This document shows, in pieces, positions 11,370-29,409 of a DNA stretch of 64,000 nucleotides (position 1 is the stretch's first letter; each line of letters opens with the position of its first letter). This DNA comes from Trifolium pratense (lineage: Eukaryota > Streptophyta > Magnoliopsida > Fabales > Fabaceae). The position numbers and the translations under genes are program-made. The notes below the pieces were generated by a model. That model searched no databases. It saw only the letters and a list, made by a program, of their open reading frames with translations, and was not told the origin of the DNA. The stretch is taken from positions 20,990,127-21,054,126 of the forward strand of contig NC_060062.1 of assembly GCF_020283565.1 (NCBI RefSeq), written 5' to 3'.

Positions 11370-12465
11370 GCTTAATTAGTTAAATGGTCTCTTAAAAACA
11401 TTTTAGGTTTCACAATGGTCCCTTAAAAAAAAATGTCCGTTTTGGCCCCTTAAAAATATTTCCGTTAATTTGTTTTAATCTGAACCGTTTGATCTTTTTG
11501 TTAAAAATCTAATGGTAGGATATGCATGTCTACAGAATATAATGGTGAATCATCATCAAATAAATATTTCTCTTGTTCTTCATTATCTTCTCTCTCTTGT
11601 TCTTCATCTTCACCACCAATTTCATCAATCTTCATCAAACAAACCTAAAAAAAATCCAGATCTCCAAAAATTGAAAACCGAAATTCCCAAATCACAACCA
11701 AGTAATTCAAAAGAACAAAGAAATCAAAGCCCAAAAATCAAGCTTTATTTTTAAGCAACCACATGAATCCAGTTTTGATTTCCCCCATAAATCAAACGAA
11801 TTCCAGCAACTTCCGAACATTACGGTGGAAGAGCATAACAGGATCTTGATGTTGGATCTGAACGGCGACGGGATAGAGCAGAAGACTAGTGACAAGGAGG
11901 AATAAGAGGAAAGGAGTAGATAAGAATTTGAAAATGAGATTCGGTTGTTGCCGGCGGAGAATGTGACAATCACTAAATTAAAGAAGATTGAAAAATTTGT
12001 AGACGGAAACAAAAAGATACTTGAGGGAAAAATTTGTTTTACATTCATGCTATTATCTTCTTCTTTTTTCATTTTAATTATTCTTTTTTTGGGTTAGTTT
12101 GAAATCTGGATTTTTTATGGATTATGTTATATGCTGATGAACATGAAGAGATGAGAAAAAATAAGATGAAGAAAAATATAACAAAATTAAATGTTGGCAG
12201 TTTATCATAAGATAAAATAGACATACAAGATCTAACGGTTCTCTTTTTAACAAAATAAATAAATGGTTAAGATTAAAAAAATTAAAAAGGTCTTTGGTAG
12301 ACCACTTATAATGTTGGTACATCTTATAATTTTGGGGTTAAAATTTAACGGAAATGACTAAAGTGACAAACGAATATATCTTTAAGGGACTAAAACGGAC
12401 ATTTTTTTCTTTAAGTAACCATTGTAAAACCTAAAATATCTTTAAGGACCATTTAACTAATTAAG
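11370..12465. mobile_element. 1.1-kb element with about 110-bp terminal inverted repeats (MULE-like)
   Basis: Left end GGCTTAATTAGTTAAATGGT (11370 onward) and right end (to 12465) are inverted copies for about 110 bp, each containing TTTTAGGTTT(C/T)ACAATGG and ATGTCCGTTTT. Long TIRs without a transposase ORF suggest a non-autonomous Mutator-like element. The interior has weak ORFs (11512-11754 plus, 11707-12072 minus) that I do not recognise; they could be captured sequence. The A/T-rich flanks resemble each other but I could not define a clean 9-bp duplication. Confidence 0.7.
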
Positions 12466-13800
12466 CATATTTTTTAATACAGTATATATGCATGGAACTT
12501 TCAAACTAACAGTCGCATCCCAAATTTTGTTTAATATTTTTTTTGTCGTATTATTCCAATTCCAATAATAAATGCTTTTAGATAAAAAAAAATATAAATA
12601 AATGCTTTGGCATGTGAAATAGATGGTACTACTAGGCATCATCATATCATATATATATAAAATAAAAAAATTGATAGTACTAGTGGTCATGAAAAATCTG
12701 TGTCGACAGATTGGAATTTGGGATGCAAAATGTATCACGGCAATTAACCAAGAAATTACTTGAATTAATATTTAATTTCTACTGATACTCTTAGTTGTTT
12801 GGGAATACCATCTTCTAAACATTTATTAGTAGAGTGAGTATCTTTTTGGGTAATATTTGGAATTTAGTATTAGATTGGTTGAACATTAGTAGTGCAATGT
12901 CAAATATTGTAGTTAATCATATGCTTAATTATTTGATAGTCTATGTTTTTCTTTGAGTAGTTCCATCATGAAATGTTGTATGCACTTTGAATAGTTGTGT
13001 GAGTTATTTGAAATGTCATTTTCTTTTAACATAAAGAGTTTGTCTTTAGTAATGTTGTATGATTTATTAAATTTTAATTATGATTGTGGTTTAAAATATA
13101 TGTCAAAAGATTCAAGTTTTAGCTTTATCATTTTTTTTATTCTTGTTTGGTGGTTCAAGATACAAATATACCAGTGAGAGAATTGAAAAATGCTTCAAGA
13201 CCCACATAGGAAAGGTTTCCCACAATACAATTAGGGTGTGCCCCAAAGGACATCCAATTTTGTAACGAGATGACGTTTTCAACATGACCACCACACGACC
13301 AATGTCCGTCTTGCTTGGCTGAGCTAGGGTTTATTTTGGTTTCCACGCTATAAAATGAGTGCTCTGGCACATTTTCAAATTACACCAAGCTTGATGACAT
13401 TCAAAGCTTTGATCTCTTCTCCCTTTTCTTGACGCATTTTCGAGCCTCTTCTTCCCTTTTTTTTTTATTCTTGGAACGTCGTGGTTGATAGTCTATTTGC
13501 ATAATTTTGGATAGTATCGTGAAGCATCTTAAAAAAAGCAATCAAATATGCGGCTCATCTCAATAATTTCTTTGGTGACTGAAACATTGTTTTAAAACGA
13601 TTTTCACTCTTGTTACGTATATTTTAAGGAAATGTTAATTTTGTTGGAGAGTCCGGATAGCATCGGAAGTGATAATGTAGGCTAAATGTTAATGACTTTA
13701 AGACAATAAGAATAAAAAATCTTGATACCACATTTATAACAAAAACTTTAAGACAATAAGAATATCAATTAACTCTCTTATATCCAAAAAAAATTTATGA
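12466..13800. other. Gene-free spacer with one promoter-like module
   Basis: No protein gene was recognised. At 13325-13332 there is TAGGGTTT (telo-box type) and at 13349-13356 TATAAAAT, followed by TGATGA at 13392-13397. The arrangement resembles a small-RNA or ribosomal-protein promoter, but no product could be identified downstream. Confidence 0.4.
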
Positions 13801-13811
13801 GACTTAAGCCA

Positions 13812-13898
13812 CTAGATTTAATTTAATGGTAATGAGTTTGAATAATATACTATAGATTCTGAGTTCGATTCACAACATATTGTAAACAAAAAAAATTC
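13812..13898 (+). mobile_element. tRNA-derived SINE (degenerate)
   Basis: An A-box-like TTTAATGGTAATGAG and a B-box-like GAGTTCGATTC are followed by TGTAAACAAAAAAAA. Imperfect target duplications flank it: TTATGAGACTTAAGCCA (ending 13811) and TTATGAAACTTAATCA (starting 13899). It is the same family as the SINE at 36827-36919. Confidence 0.65.
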
Positions 13899-14130
13899 TT
13901 ATGAAACTTAATCACACACATCATTAAACTTGAGAAGAGAGGCACTACTGTCTAAAAGTGATGGCCCGCCATATCACCCAAAAAAGAGATTAGTGGTCAA
14001 TAATGCTGGTAAATAATTGACACCAATGTCATCATTAAGAAAAAATAGCTATGATACACGTGACCCTTTATTATATAATCAACTTATTTTATTTATCTAC
14101 GGTAAATAGTTAAAATATAATTTTAATAAA

Positions 14131-14582
14131 GGTTAAATTGCATTTTTTTCTCCTAATTTTCACAAATTTGCAATTTTTATTCTTTAACTTTCAAAATATC
14201 AGTTTTATAGCCCCTTCACAAACTTCTGATTTTTTCCCTTAACTTTCAAAATATTTAGTTTTATAGCCTCTTAAATTTCACAAACTTGCGATTTTTGTTC
14301 CTTAATTTTAGTCACTTTTGCAAAGAATGACCCCACTGATTTGATCAAGTTAATGCACATGTGGCAAGTGACTCACGTCAACATGTTTTGCCACGTAGAC
14401 AATGACTCACATGTCATGTGACATGTGAGTCATTGTCTACGTGGCAAGATATGTTTTTTTTATAAGCACGTGGCAAGATATGTTGATGTGACATGTGAAT
14501 CACTTAACACATGCTCATTGACTTGGTTAGAGACAAAAATCGCAAGTTTGTAAATATTAAGGGTCAAAAATATAATTTAACC
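14131..14582. mobile_element. MITE with 9-bp target duplication and internal perfect palindrome
   Basis: Ends GGTTAAATTGCATTTTT and (inverted) GGTTAAATTATATTTTTGA are terminal inverted repeats. The flanks carry an exact 9-bp duplication TTTAATAAA (14122-14130 and 14583-14591), typical of Mutator-type transposition. The centre holds a 60-bp palindrome (14388-14447) with 29-bp perfect arms around 2 nt, and repeated ACATGTGAGTCA / CACGTGGCAAGATATGTTG motifs. It has no coding capacity. Confidence 0.9.
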
Positions 14583-14819
14583 TTTAATAAAATAATAGTT
14601 AAAGCTACTATCATTTTAGACTTCAAAAATAACATATAAATATACAAAAAAAAAATAAAACAAATGAAGGGATTATATTAAACATTAAAACAAGATAATT
14701 AAAATATAATTTAAATTTAAGACTCAACTCTATATTCATTGAACTTTTAGCCAATGTACCAAAAAAAAATATTCATTGAACTAAACCAACCTAATAAAGA
14801 AAATAGTCAAAATAAAGAA

Positions 14820-14938
14820 CTACTCTCCCTCTATTCATAAGAAAAAATTTGTTTTTAGATTCATTAATATTAAATACATCAATTATTTAATAAATCTAAA
14901 TTATTATTTTTCACAATAAAAATATTAAACAGAGTACA
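14820..14938. mobile_element. Stowaway-like MITE
   Basis: The left end TACTCTCCCTCTATTCATAAG and right end (inverted TACTCTGTTTAATATTTTTA) flank a short AT-rich interior, with TA at both borders. CTCCCTC-type ends are typical of plant Stowaway/Tc1-mariner MITEs. There is no ORF. Confidence 0.6.
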
Positions 14939-15471
14939 AACAAATGACAAAAATAAATATCACAGCATGAATTCAGCACCACAGTATTATTAACTCAAGT
15001 TTTTGTTTTGAAGTATCAATATTGTAAGAAAAGATGTACAGAAACATTGTGACCACAACAATTATTATGATTTTGCTGTAGTAGTAGTACTGCTAAAAAA
15101 CCAACCTCAGAAATATTTTCCTCTCTGTCAATGTCTTTTTCCACAAATTTTTATTTATTTTTTAATTATTTATTCATAAGACATATATTTCATGAAAACC
15201 AGATAAGCACTGATGTGTAACCGTTCAAACTTTTTCCCATAAAACATTGCAGAAAATGAACAATTAGGCTACAAAAACTTTGTCTGGTTCTAGTTTCTTA
15301 CATTTGAGGTTGTTGTCTCAAAATTCTCTTATAAGTTATACACACCCTTTGGCTATAATCAAAAGCCAATTATACACTCTACAGAGTGTGCACATAATCA
15401 TCAACTTGTTCTTCATTCTTTCCACTGCAAATTCAGATATTTCCTCAAAACCTGAAGTATTTCTCTCTCTC

Positions 15472-15486
15472 TCTCTCTCTCTCTCT
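15472..15486 (+). repeat. (CT)n in the presumed 5' leader of the CIPK gene
   Basis: A run of CT dinucleotides lies about 1.2 kb before the CIPK start codon and is followed by more CT-rich sequence to about 15520. CT-rich tracts are common in plant 5' UTRs. A 5' UTR exon around 15.3-15.6 kb, joined to the acceptor TTTCAG at about 16613, is inferred. Confidence 0.5.
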
Positions 15487-15659
15487 AGACTTCTCTTCTG
15501 TCTCTCTCTCTGTTATGTCTGTTCATCTCTCATGTGAGCCTCAGGCTCTTGAATATATAGCTTACTGCTTTTTGCAGCTTATGTGGATATTGAAATTTCA
15601 AAACTTTTTCCTGGGTTTGTTTTGTAGTTTCTTTTTCAGCACCCCTTTGGTTTATACTC

Positions 15660-15852
15660 TCTTCCGTCTCAAATATAAATAAAAAAAATTATTTTTTCAA
15701 ATTAATTAAATAACTGATGTATCTGATTATATTATAACGGATGTATCTGGTCGATATTATAACCATATACATCAACTATTCAATGATAAATGAAACTATC
15801 AATGAAACTGAAAAATAAATATTTGCTTATATTCCATATGAGAGAGGGTTTC
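15660..15852. mobile_element. Stowaway-like MITE in the CIPK 5' region
   Basis: Left CTCTTCCGTCTCAAATATAAA and right (inverted) CTCTCATATGGAATATAAGC form terminal inverted repeats around about 150 bp with internal repeats of ACTGATGTATCTGATTATATT. It probably lies in the 5' UTR intron of the kinase gene. Confidence 0.55.
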
Positions 15853-16676
15853 ATGAGCTGTTTATCTGTTTCATTTCTCCAAAATTAATGTAAAGTTCAT
15901 TTTTTTTCCTCTTAAAAATTGAATTTTTAGGACTTTTTTGGGGTACCCTTTTGTCTTTTTTTGATATGAAGAGTCTTTTTTTTGGTGGGTGGGTCTAAAT
16001 TAGTGACCTTTTTCTCCAAGTTATTTTGTAGAGGGTGATTGATGTTTGATGTTTATAAGTAATTCATACAAATCTTGGGTCTATATGGTTAGTGATTTTG
16101 TGCTGAGTAATGTTAAATTGTCTGTTTGTTTCATATTTAAGCTGAATTCTGGTTTATCATTTACTAGAAGACAAACTTTGAGGTTATTTCTCATCTCAGC
16201 AATTGTTCCTTTTTCTCTCTGCAACTTCAAATCTAGTATCAATTAGATCTCTCTAACTGCATTGCTGGTTGGGAGTTGTTGGATCTCGGCGAATTTTATA
16301 GTAATCAATGCATGTCTAAATTGGCAGTGAGTTTGACGAAATCACATTTGTATCGTAATTCTGTTGAGGATGGCTTTTGCTGAAATCACGGTGGCGCACC
16401 ATGATTCCGCTAAATTAATGATTATTTCTTTTAAAGGAGGGAATAGTTTTAATTAGTTTGCATATTTGACTTGAAGTTGTTATTTTGTTTAGAATTTGAA
16501 ATTACCAGCTAATTTGCTTTAAACTTGAATTCGATTGTTTTGCTGAACACACATTGCAATTCAGTGTATTAGATTTGGATTAGTTAGGAACTGAATTCTG
16601 ATATTCGTTTCAGGTAGATTCGTTATAAGTAAGCAGAAGCTTTGTTTACTGCAAAGCTTATAAAAGATTGTGGAGA

Positions 16677-22707
<6,031 letters not shown>

Positions 22708-23845
22708 TATTTATAATAATAATATATTAATATAATTATGAAAGTGTAATATCTTAATGAATGAATTTCTATTATTCCAATTTCTTTATTCGTTATTTCC
22801 CCTTCTTGTAGGTTTGTTTGGACATTTACTAGTAATATATATTGCATTGCATGCTATTATTTTTTTGGAAAGCATGAAGTTTTATGTAAGAATTTTAGAA
22901 CTAAGAGTTTCTGTAATCTTCATGAAATGATATATATATAAGATTATTTGTATATATTGTATATATTTATTTATTTATTTATTTTATTTATTTTTCTATT
23001 TGAAAATAGTCTCTTTTCCTTCTGCCACTTTTTTTTTTAAAAAAAAACTCGGTTTCCGGCCGTCCCAAAACGACTAATTTGAGGAGTCTAATCCTATCAT
23101 CCACTTGCAAGCCCTATTTAAAGCCAAAACAAAACTTGGTATGGACTACCTGAATGAGCCCGCCCGCCAAGTCAGAATTTTTTCAGCCCATTAAAGTCTG
23201 TTTAAAGTATGGGCTTACGTGAATGGATCACCGGTAACCTGCGGTCCGAATAAATAAATAAAAAAAATATATAAAAAAATATGAGTAAGCATGAGTGGTG
23301 GTAGTGGGTGGATTATATTTCCAAACTTTTTTTGGTCAAAGATATTTCCAATATTTAGGTACCGTTTGTCTTAATTTTTTTAGGTGTAGAAGCTATTTTA
23401 ATCAAAAAGCTAGAAATAATAGTTTTAAAACTAAAATTAAAATTGTTTGGTAAATCTTATTTTTATTGTTTCTATAAAAAAAAGGTTAAAAGTTGTTTTT
23501 TTGGTAATTTTTTTTTAGTATTATTATTTTTATTATAATAAGGTTAAAAGATATGTTTGATAATATATTATATTTATATTTTTTCTTAAAATATAGAAGT
23601 TGTTTTTTTCTTATTAGATCTTTTAAAAATTATTGTTTGTCCTAATTTGTTACAAATTTCACTCGGTTACGGACTAAACAAACTAAACTAAAAACTTTTT
23701 CTAAAAAAATAAACTAAAAACCAGAACCCTAACAAAGTAAAAGAAAAAACCCGAATCAGATTTGGTGGTTCAATGAGTCGGATATTGATGGTGAAAAAAA
23801 ATAAAACTAAACTAAAAACGAAAACCCTAACAAGGTAATTGTGCC
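22708..23845. other. Intergenic, AT-rich, no gene recognised
   Basis: It holds the presumed CIPK 3' UTR (to about 22930, with AT-rich runs) and a possible degenerate MITE around 23355-23660 starting GGTACCGTTTGTCTTAA. Nothing else could be supported. Confidence 0.5.
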
Positions 23846-23847
23846 GT

Positions 23848-23990
23848 CAAAAGTTTGGTCCAGTGGTAAAAAGATAGGTATTGGATCCGGGAGGTCCCAG
23901 GTTCGAGCCCCGCTAGTAATTACCTTTGTAAGTGCACTAAGATCACTAAGGTCTTCCTTGCCTTGGACTGGGCACCATCCCCTCATCTCT
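23848..23990 (+). mobile_element. tRNA-derived SINE-like element
   Basis: It contains a tRNA-like A box (TTTGGTCCAGTGGTAAAAAG) and B box (GGTTCGAGCCCC) 40-odd bases apart, as in Pol III promoters of plant SINEs, followed by a non-tRNA body with ACTAAGATCACTAAGG. The expected tRNA fold is incomplete, so it is not a working tRNA. The ends are uncertain. Confidence 0.55.
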
Positions 23991-24370
23991 TTCGCTCTTC
24001 GTCTCGTTCTGCTCGTGTAAGTTCTTTAATCCTCTGTTCGTGAGTTCCTCGTTAGTTAATTTAATCCTATGCCCCTCTATCCATTCTATGTAAATTTATG
24101 TTGTTAGCAAATTTGTTATCAAATTTATATGTTCCAGAGTTCAATAATAGTACTTATGTTTTTTATATAATGATTAGTATTATGCTATTCAATGCTTGAG
24201 AATTTTACATGGTTCTGGTTCTATATATATGTGAACATCCAAACCTGTTTGTTGCTTGAAAATTGATGTGCATGCGTATGGTTTTGAGGTTACTTTCTTT
24301 CCCAAATTGTGTTGCATAGTTTGGGATTGTCAAGCAACTAATCATCCCAAAAGCTTAAGCAGCCAATTCA

Positions 24371-24607
24371 ATGACATTCATTAAGAAAGGAAAGCGTTTT
24401 ACTCATCATTCTTCTGATATAGACTTTGTAGCTGACCACCCTTTCCTCTTCATGATCAGAGAAGATTTTACCGGAACAATCTTGTTTATTGGGCAGGTGC
24501 TAGATCCTCGTGATGGAGTGGCCACGCCGGTGAGGCGTAGCAATTTCAAAGATGATGTTAGTGACGATGATGAGTACATGAACAAGCTTCCAAAGTTCCA
24601 TCACTGA
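24371..24607 (+). pseudogene. Serpin C-terminal fragment
   Basis: The ORF begins [10 protein letters not shown] and then reads [29 protein letters not shown], the signature C-terminal strand region of plant serpins just after the reactive-centre loop (residues about 18-46). Everything before it (helices, most beta sheets and the reactive loop) is missing, and the tail ([14 protein letters not shown]...) is not serpin. A 78-aa product could not fold as an inhibitor. It is likely a captured or truncated copy. A second short ORF (24613-24819) follows but is not recognised. Confidence 0.75.
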
Positions 24608-24819
24608 GGAAGATGTCAAAGCAATATTTGAATTCCGAGAAATTCATCACGCAATATAGAAAGTGGTTGAGATATTTTTATGGCTCAAGTTTGGATGGGG
24701 GGAATGGTCAGGGTATGGTGATAGATCAGCGAGTTAAAACCTGTGATATGACAGAACAAATATCGTATGCATTATTTATTACTGATGCCCTTAAAGTTTT
24801 GGTGGTTTTGATAAATTGA

Positions 24820-25680
24820 TGATTATTACAATCTGGCTCATTTGTCTTTGACTTGTTTTTTCAACTATTTTGAAATTGAGTTTAAGATTGTGCTATGGTA
24901 ACTTTCATCTGCCCAACAACCTTAGCTTGTTGGCTTTTTGAGTATCTTTCATGAACCAGATACTACGCTCAACAAGCTAGTGAAGGGGTGATTAAGTGCC
25001 TGAAAAATGTCGAATCTATAATATTAACGGTACTCAACAAAAACGCATAAATCGTTAATTTGATCATATTGATGATAGTGAGGGAGTAGGGTTTTTCCAT
25101 AGGTAGTTAACCCACGGCCATGCTGAGGAACTAATATGATTTACAGTCAGGGGAGTAGGGACCGTGTCAAAATTGACATTTTGTAAAATGGAATAAAGAT
25201 AAGGGGCTAGAAGTAAGTGCTATTATCAAAGTTAAGTGTCAACATCGCAAGTATGTGAAATTTATGGGTTCAAACGTGCAATGTAACCTTTATTTTTTTT
25301 ATACATTCAAGATGACTACACAGAAATGAAAGACATAAAAAACCGTGTATGTAACTCTTTTTGAATGACAAACAACTCTCCTACTATTGATAACTTATAT
25401 TGAATATATAAGAAAAGTCACCCAATATAACTAATATCTTAAGATTTTGATTGACGATGTGACGTCTTTCTTGTGGTCCGAGAGAACATTGACACGTTGC
25501 TCTTGACGCTCTCTCACACTCCTCAACAAAGAGACACAACATTGTTAGTGATGACTCAATCCGTGACCATCATTGTTAGTCATGAAATTCTAGCAACTAG
25601 ATTACTCTCATTTATCTATACTTTTTTATTTTCTCAAGTAATCTAGTAGCTAGAATTTCACTTTTAAAAATAAATAAATG
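24820..25680. other. Intergenic, no gene recognised
   Basis: AT-rich DNA. At about 25584-25660 there is a small inverted repeat (GAAATTCTAGCAACTAGATTACT against AAGTAATCTAGTAGCTAGAATTTCA) that could be a hairpin or a short MITE. Confidence 0.5.
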
Positions 25681-25683
25681 ACA

Positions 25684-26133
25684 TTACTCTCTCCATCCCA
25701 ATTTGATTGACACAGTTAACTGTTGTGCATTATTCACACATGTTGGTTTGACCTTATTTTTCTACTAATAAACAAAAATAAATAGGAAAATGCTAAATCG
25801 GGGGCACTGTTTAAGCATCTTAAATAGTAAGCTTTTGTTAAAATTTTATGGAAATGAGTGAAGTCAACGCATTGGGAATTGAAATGTTTAACATTTTAGA
25901 TAAATTATTTCCTTAAATAGAATGCTTAAAGAGTGCTCCGGGGTAATGTTTAGCAAGACCCAAATAAATATTAGCATATAAGATGTTGTTTGATTCGTTT
26001 CGATCAGTTTTTTCAAAATATCAAATTTTTATAATTTTTATTATTATACAATTAAAAATATTAATCGTCAAAGCTATTCATCGACATATGAAACAATCAA
26101 CTTTGTTGATCAAATCGAGACGGAAGGAATATT
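25684..26133. mobile_element. MITE containing a second, nested MITE
   Basis: The outer ends, ACTCTCTCCATCCCAATTTG (25684) and (inverted) TATTCCTTCCGTCTCGATTTG (to about 26133), are Stowaway-type. Nested at about 25790-25968 is another element with ends AATGCTAAATCGGGGGCACT and (inverted) TTGCTAAACATTACCCCGGAGCACT. There is no coding sequence. Confidence 0.7.
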
Positions 26134-26322
26134 ATATCTAAACTCGGATCTCGAATTTACATGCAATTTCCTTACCGACTAAATTATAAAAAAAAATAAA
26201 AAATTATGATATACCAATGATAAAAAAAATTAACTAATAAAACTAAATTATATCTGCAAGACTGCAACCTTATACAGTGTTCCTCCGTCTCTCCGACGAT
26301 GCCGATTCATGCTGCTGCTTAG

Positions 26323-26323
<1 letters not shown>

Positions 26324-26372
<49 letters not shown>
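26324..26372 (+). repeat. (TC)n microsatellite in the TGD2 upstream region
   Basis: About 24 TC units, 0.8 kb before the TGD2 ATG and probably in its 5' leader. The acceptor-like TTATTGCAG at 27112-27120 suggests a 5' UTR intron. Confidence 0.9.
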
Positions 26373-26375
<3 letters not shown>

Positions 26376-26804
26376 AGGTCACGCCAACACTGCCACTGTT
26401 TTCTATACTTCAATTTCATTCTTTTTTTTTTGTTGGGTTTTCAATTTTTCTCTCAAAACTCTTAATTTATCCTTCAATAATCAACTCTACATGCTTCAAT
26501 CGCATATTATTAGGTACTATATATCATTCTCAAATTTCTACCATTTTTATTATTTTCTTAGATCATCATTAGTGTCATAATTAGTCAAACCCAATATCAT
26601 GTTCATATCAAATTGATGCATTTTTCATTTCTGCTATTTCTAATATTTACTTTCATCTTCACATTATGAAAAAGGTCGAGTTTTTAAGGGTATGTGTTGA
26701 ATTTGTTTTTCCAATCTTAAGCTTAATTTGTTTAATATAACCATATTTTTAGTACTTGGTTTGTTTATTGCATTCAATTTGTGTTAATTTACTTGTGTTA
26801 GTCT

Positions 26805-26990
26805 ATGAATCACAGACACTCCTCAGATTAGGTATGTCTTGGTGTCGGATAGGTATGTCCTGATGTCGGACACACCTCGGTGTGTGATTACATTGAATTA
26901 TACCATTTTCTCAACTTATTATCGGTGTTGACATGTTTGTGTCGTGTCCATTGTCAGTGTCTGGTGTCCGTGTCTGGGTTTCACAGGTGT
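26805..26990. repeat. Interspersed repeat with (GGTGTCGGACAC)-type ends
   Basis: It contains GAATCACAGACACTCCTCAG, repeated GGTATGTC(T/C)TG(A/G)TGTCGGA and GTGTCTGGTGTCCGTGTCTGGGTTTCACAG, so its ends form inverted repeats. A truncated relative is at 34638-34735. It is probably a degraded MITE. Confidence 0.55.
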
Positions 26991-27187
26991 TAGTAGAGTA
27001 GAATCTTTGAAATTGAATTATAATGTATTTGGTTTATCCCCTTTTTCAATTTTTATGAATTGATTTCTGATTAAGATTTATATGATTTTGATTTCTAGTT
27101 TAATTGTGTTGTTATTGCAGATCAAAGCCCTTTTTTTCTTGATAAAAATATAACTTTCGAGTTCTGATAAAAGAGGTTGGTTTGAAG

Positions 27188-29302
27188 ATGATTGGGAGCC
27201 CTGCAGTCCATCTCTCATCATTGCCAACTTCTGTTTCTTCATGTTTGGTTTCTCTACCGGGCAACTCATTGAAGTTTGCGCCTCTTTCGATTCGAAATCA
27301 GAAGAAAATCAACAAGATTAGAGCTTCATCTTCTGATACAGGCAATGTCAAACAGTCATCTAGTTCTGAAACAAAGAATCCACTTGCAGTTGTATTGGAC
27401 ATTCCTCGACGTATTTGGAAGCAAACACTGGTTCCATTAAGTGATTTCGGGTTTGGTCGTAAGAGCGTTTGGGAAGGTGGGGTTGGACTGTTTTTGGTAT
27501 CTGGTACAGTACTATTTGTACTTAGTATGGCTTGGTTGAGGGCATTCCAAATAAATTCCAAATTCAGGAAGTACACTGCAGTTTTCGAGTTTGCTCAGGC
27601 TTGTGGTATATGCAATGGAACACCTGTGAGAATCAGAGGGGTCACTGTTGGCAGTGTCATTCGCGTCAATCCTTCCTTAAGAAATATTGAGGCAGTTGTC
27701 GAGGTTTGTTTCGGTAGCATAATCTAGTATTGTGAAATAGCAACTATAGCGGCACACTATAGCGTAGCAGAATTTTAACTAATCTCTATTGTTATGTCAT
27801 ACACTGTTTAGCATAAAGAGTTGTCAAATAGCGTAGCAGAATTTTCACAAACTGCTATTTACCACTATTTTCGATTGACAACACTGCCATAATTTGATTG
27901 ATGGCTATAATTTGCCAGTGTTAAAAATCGTGCTTTGGTTTGACAATCATTGTTTTCATTTTTGGATTCTATTAAAAATAAGTTTTGAATTTACAGATAG
28001 AAGATGATAAAACAATTATACCAAGAAACTCGGTTATTGAGGTTAACCAGTCAGGACTTTTGATGGAAACTAAAATTGACATCAATCCTCGTGATCCGAT
28101 TCCAACACCTTCAGTCGGTCCTCTTGACCAAGAATGTGCTAAAGAAGGTCTCATTGTGTGTGATAGAGAAAAGATCAAGGGTCACCAAGGAGTAAGTTTG
28201 GATGAATTGGTGGGAATATTCACCCGTCTTGGACGAGATGTAGAGGGAATTGGTATCGTCAACAGCTACTCGTTGGCTGAACGAGTTTTTTCTGTTATGG
28301 AAGAAGCAAGACCACTTCTTACACAGGTGTAATGTTATTTTACTTGTGTGCTTCACATATGAAAAAGGTTTAGACGATTTTCAATTTTTTCATGCCAATA
28401 GAAAATGGATAAATGCATGTTAATGAATGAAGAATTAATTTCTTCCACCCGCTCTCTTACCGAGAATTCTGTTAGTGATATCCTGAACATAATCTATATG
28501 ATGCATTCTCATGCCCGTATTTTCGTTTTGATGTAGTGATGTCTCAGATGAAAGCCATGGCTCTAGATGTTCAACCTTTGTTGGCTGAAGTCCGTGATAG
28601 CGGCTTGTTGAAGGAAGTTGAGAGTTTGACCCGAAGCCTTACCCAAGCTACTGATGATTTGAGGTCAGTTGCTTAAACGTATATGGCTTTTGTGTACGAT
28701 TAATTTAGCTAGCATGCATAATGGTTACACATCACTTTGTAGCACATTGTCGTTTGTTTAGGGGATGCAACTAACTCAGTAACCTCTTCAGATAAATCCT
28801 GATTGAGAAGACTTGACAAAGCATTACGTCCTCTTATTATTCTAATTTCTATCTACTGCACGAGAAAAAGCGTTAACCTATTATGTTTATCCTGTATACA
28901 ACTTGTCAAAATTGAGCCGATTCAAAAAATGTGTGTGCTCTAATTTGATAGTCAGATAATTCTCTAAGTATGATGACTTATTCAAATACTCTTGATGTAT
29001 GATAACTTATAGAAATCACCCTGTGTGTATGCAGAACGGTGCGTTCGTCCATTATGACCCCTGAGAACACTGAATTGATCCAGAAATCCTTACACTCACT
29101 TATATTTACCTTGAAGAATATTGAGGTTTGACTCTAGTTTTAAAACTAATTATTATGAAAAACTTATTCGCATATTATTTTTTCATTCTTTTTGGTTATA
29201 TTTCTGCAGAATATTAGCTCTGATATGCTTGGTTTTACTGGTGATGAGAATACCAAAAAGAATTTGAAATTACTTATCAAGAGTCTCAGCAGGTTATTGT
29301 GA
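27188..29302 (+). CDS. TGD2: TGD2-like MCE-domain protein of the chloroplast lipid importer
   Basis: Substrate-binding subunit of the TGD1-TGD2-TGD3 ABC transporter, which moves ER-derived phosphatidic acid or related lipid across the inner chloroplast envelope for thylakoid lipid synthesis. Exons 27188-27703, 27997-28326, 28548-28663, 29035-29125 and 29210-29302 join in frame to 381 aa, the length I recall for Arabidopsis TGD2. Residues 1-45 are Ser-rich and basic, as in a chloroplast transit peptide. One membrane helix is at about 96-117 (GGVGLFLVSGTVLFVLSMAW). The MCE domain follows at about 125-210 (FRKYTAVFEF...GTPVRIRGVTVG...NQSGLLMETKIDI). The C-terminal part has GFTGDE and ends LLIKSLSRLL. 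The ATG at 27188 is chosen over an upstream in-frame TTG. The frame is intact, so the gene is probably functional. Confidence 0.95.
27728..27895. repeat. Intronic repeat family, copy 2 (TGD2 intron 1)
   Basis: It shares TAGCGTAGCAGAATTTT, TATAGCGGCACACTATAGCG and TTGTCAAATAGCG motifs with the copies in CIPK intron 8 and the calmodulin intron. Confidence 0.6.
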
Positions 29303-29409
29303 AGACAAATTCATAGTGAAGTAGCATATAACAGGTAACACTATTAAATACTGTATTTTTTATCTGCCACATCATTGAAGGAGAAAATAGTAATTTAAAC
29401 TGTTTTAAG

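Noticed and set aside
11707..12072. 121-aa minus-strand ORF
   Set aside because: It is inside the long-TIR element, low in complexity (Ser/Phe/Leu) and has no family match I can support.
11361..12474. 9-bp target duplication for the 1.1-kb long-TIR element
   Set aside because: The flanks (ATTTTTTAG and ATATTTTTT) are only similar, both A/T-rich, and not a convincing duplication.
13325..13460. Possible box C/D snoRNA after a telo-box and TATA box
   Set aside because: TGATGA is present but no D box (CTGA) or flanking stem follows within 120 nt.
23848..23925. Functional tRNA at the SINE-like A/B boxes
   Set aside because: The acceptor and anticodon stems do not form; only the internal promoter boxes are kept.
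24613..24819. 68-aa ORF after the serpin fragment
   Set aside because: It shows no recognised family, splice context or conservation, so a chance ORF is likely.
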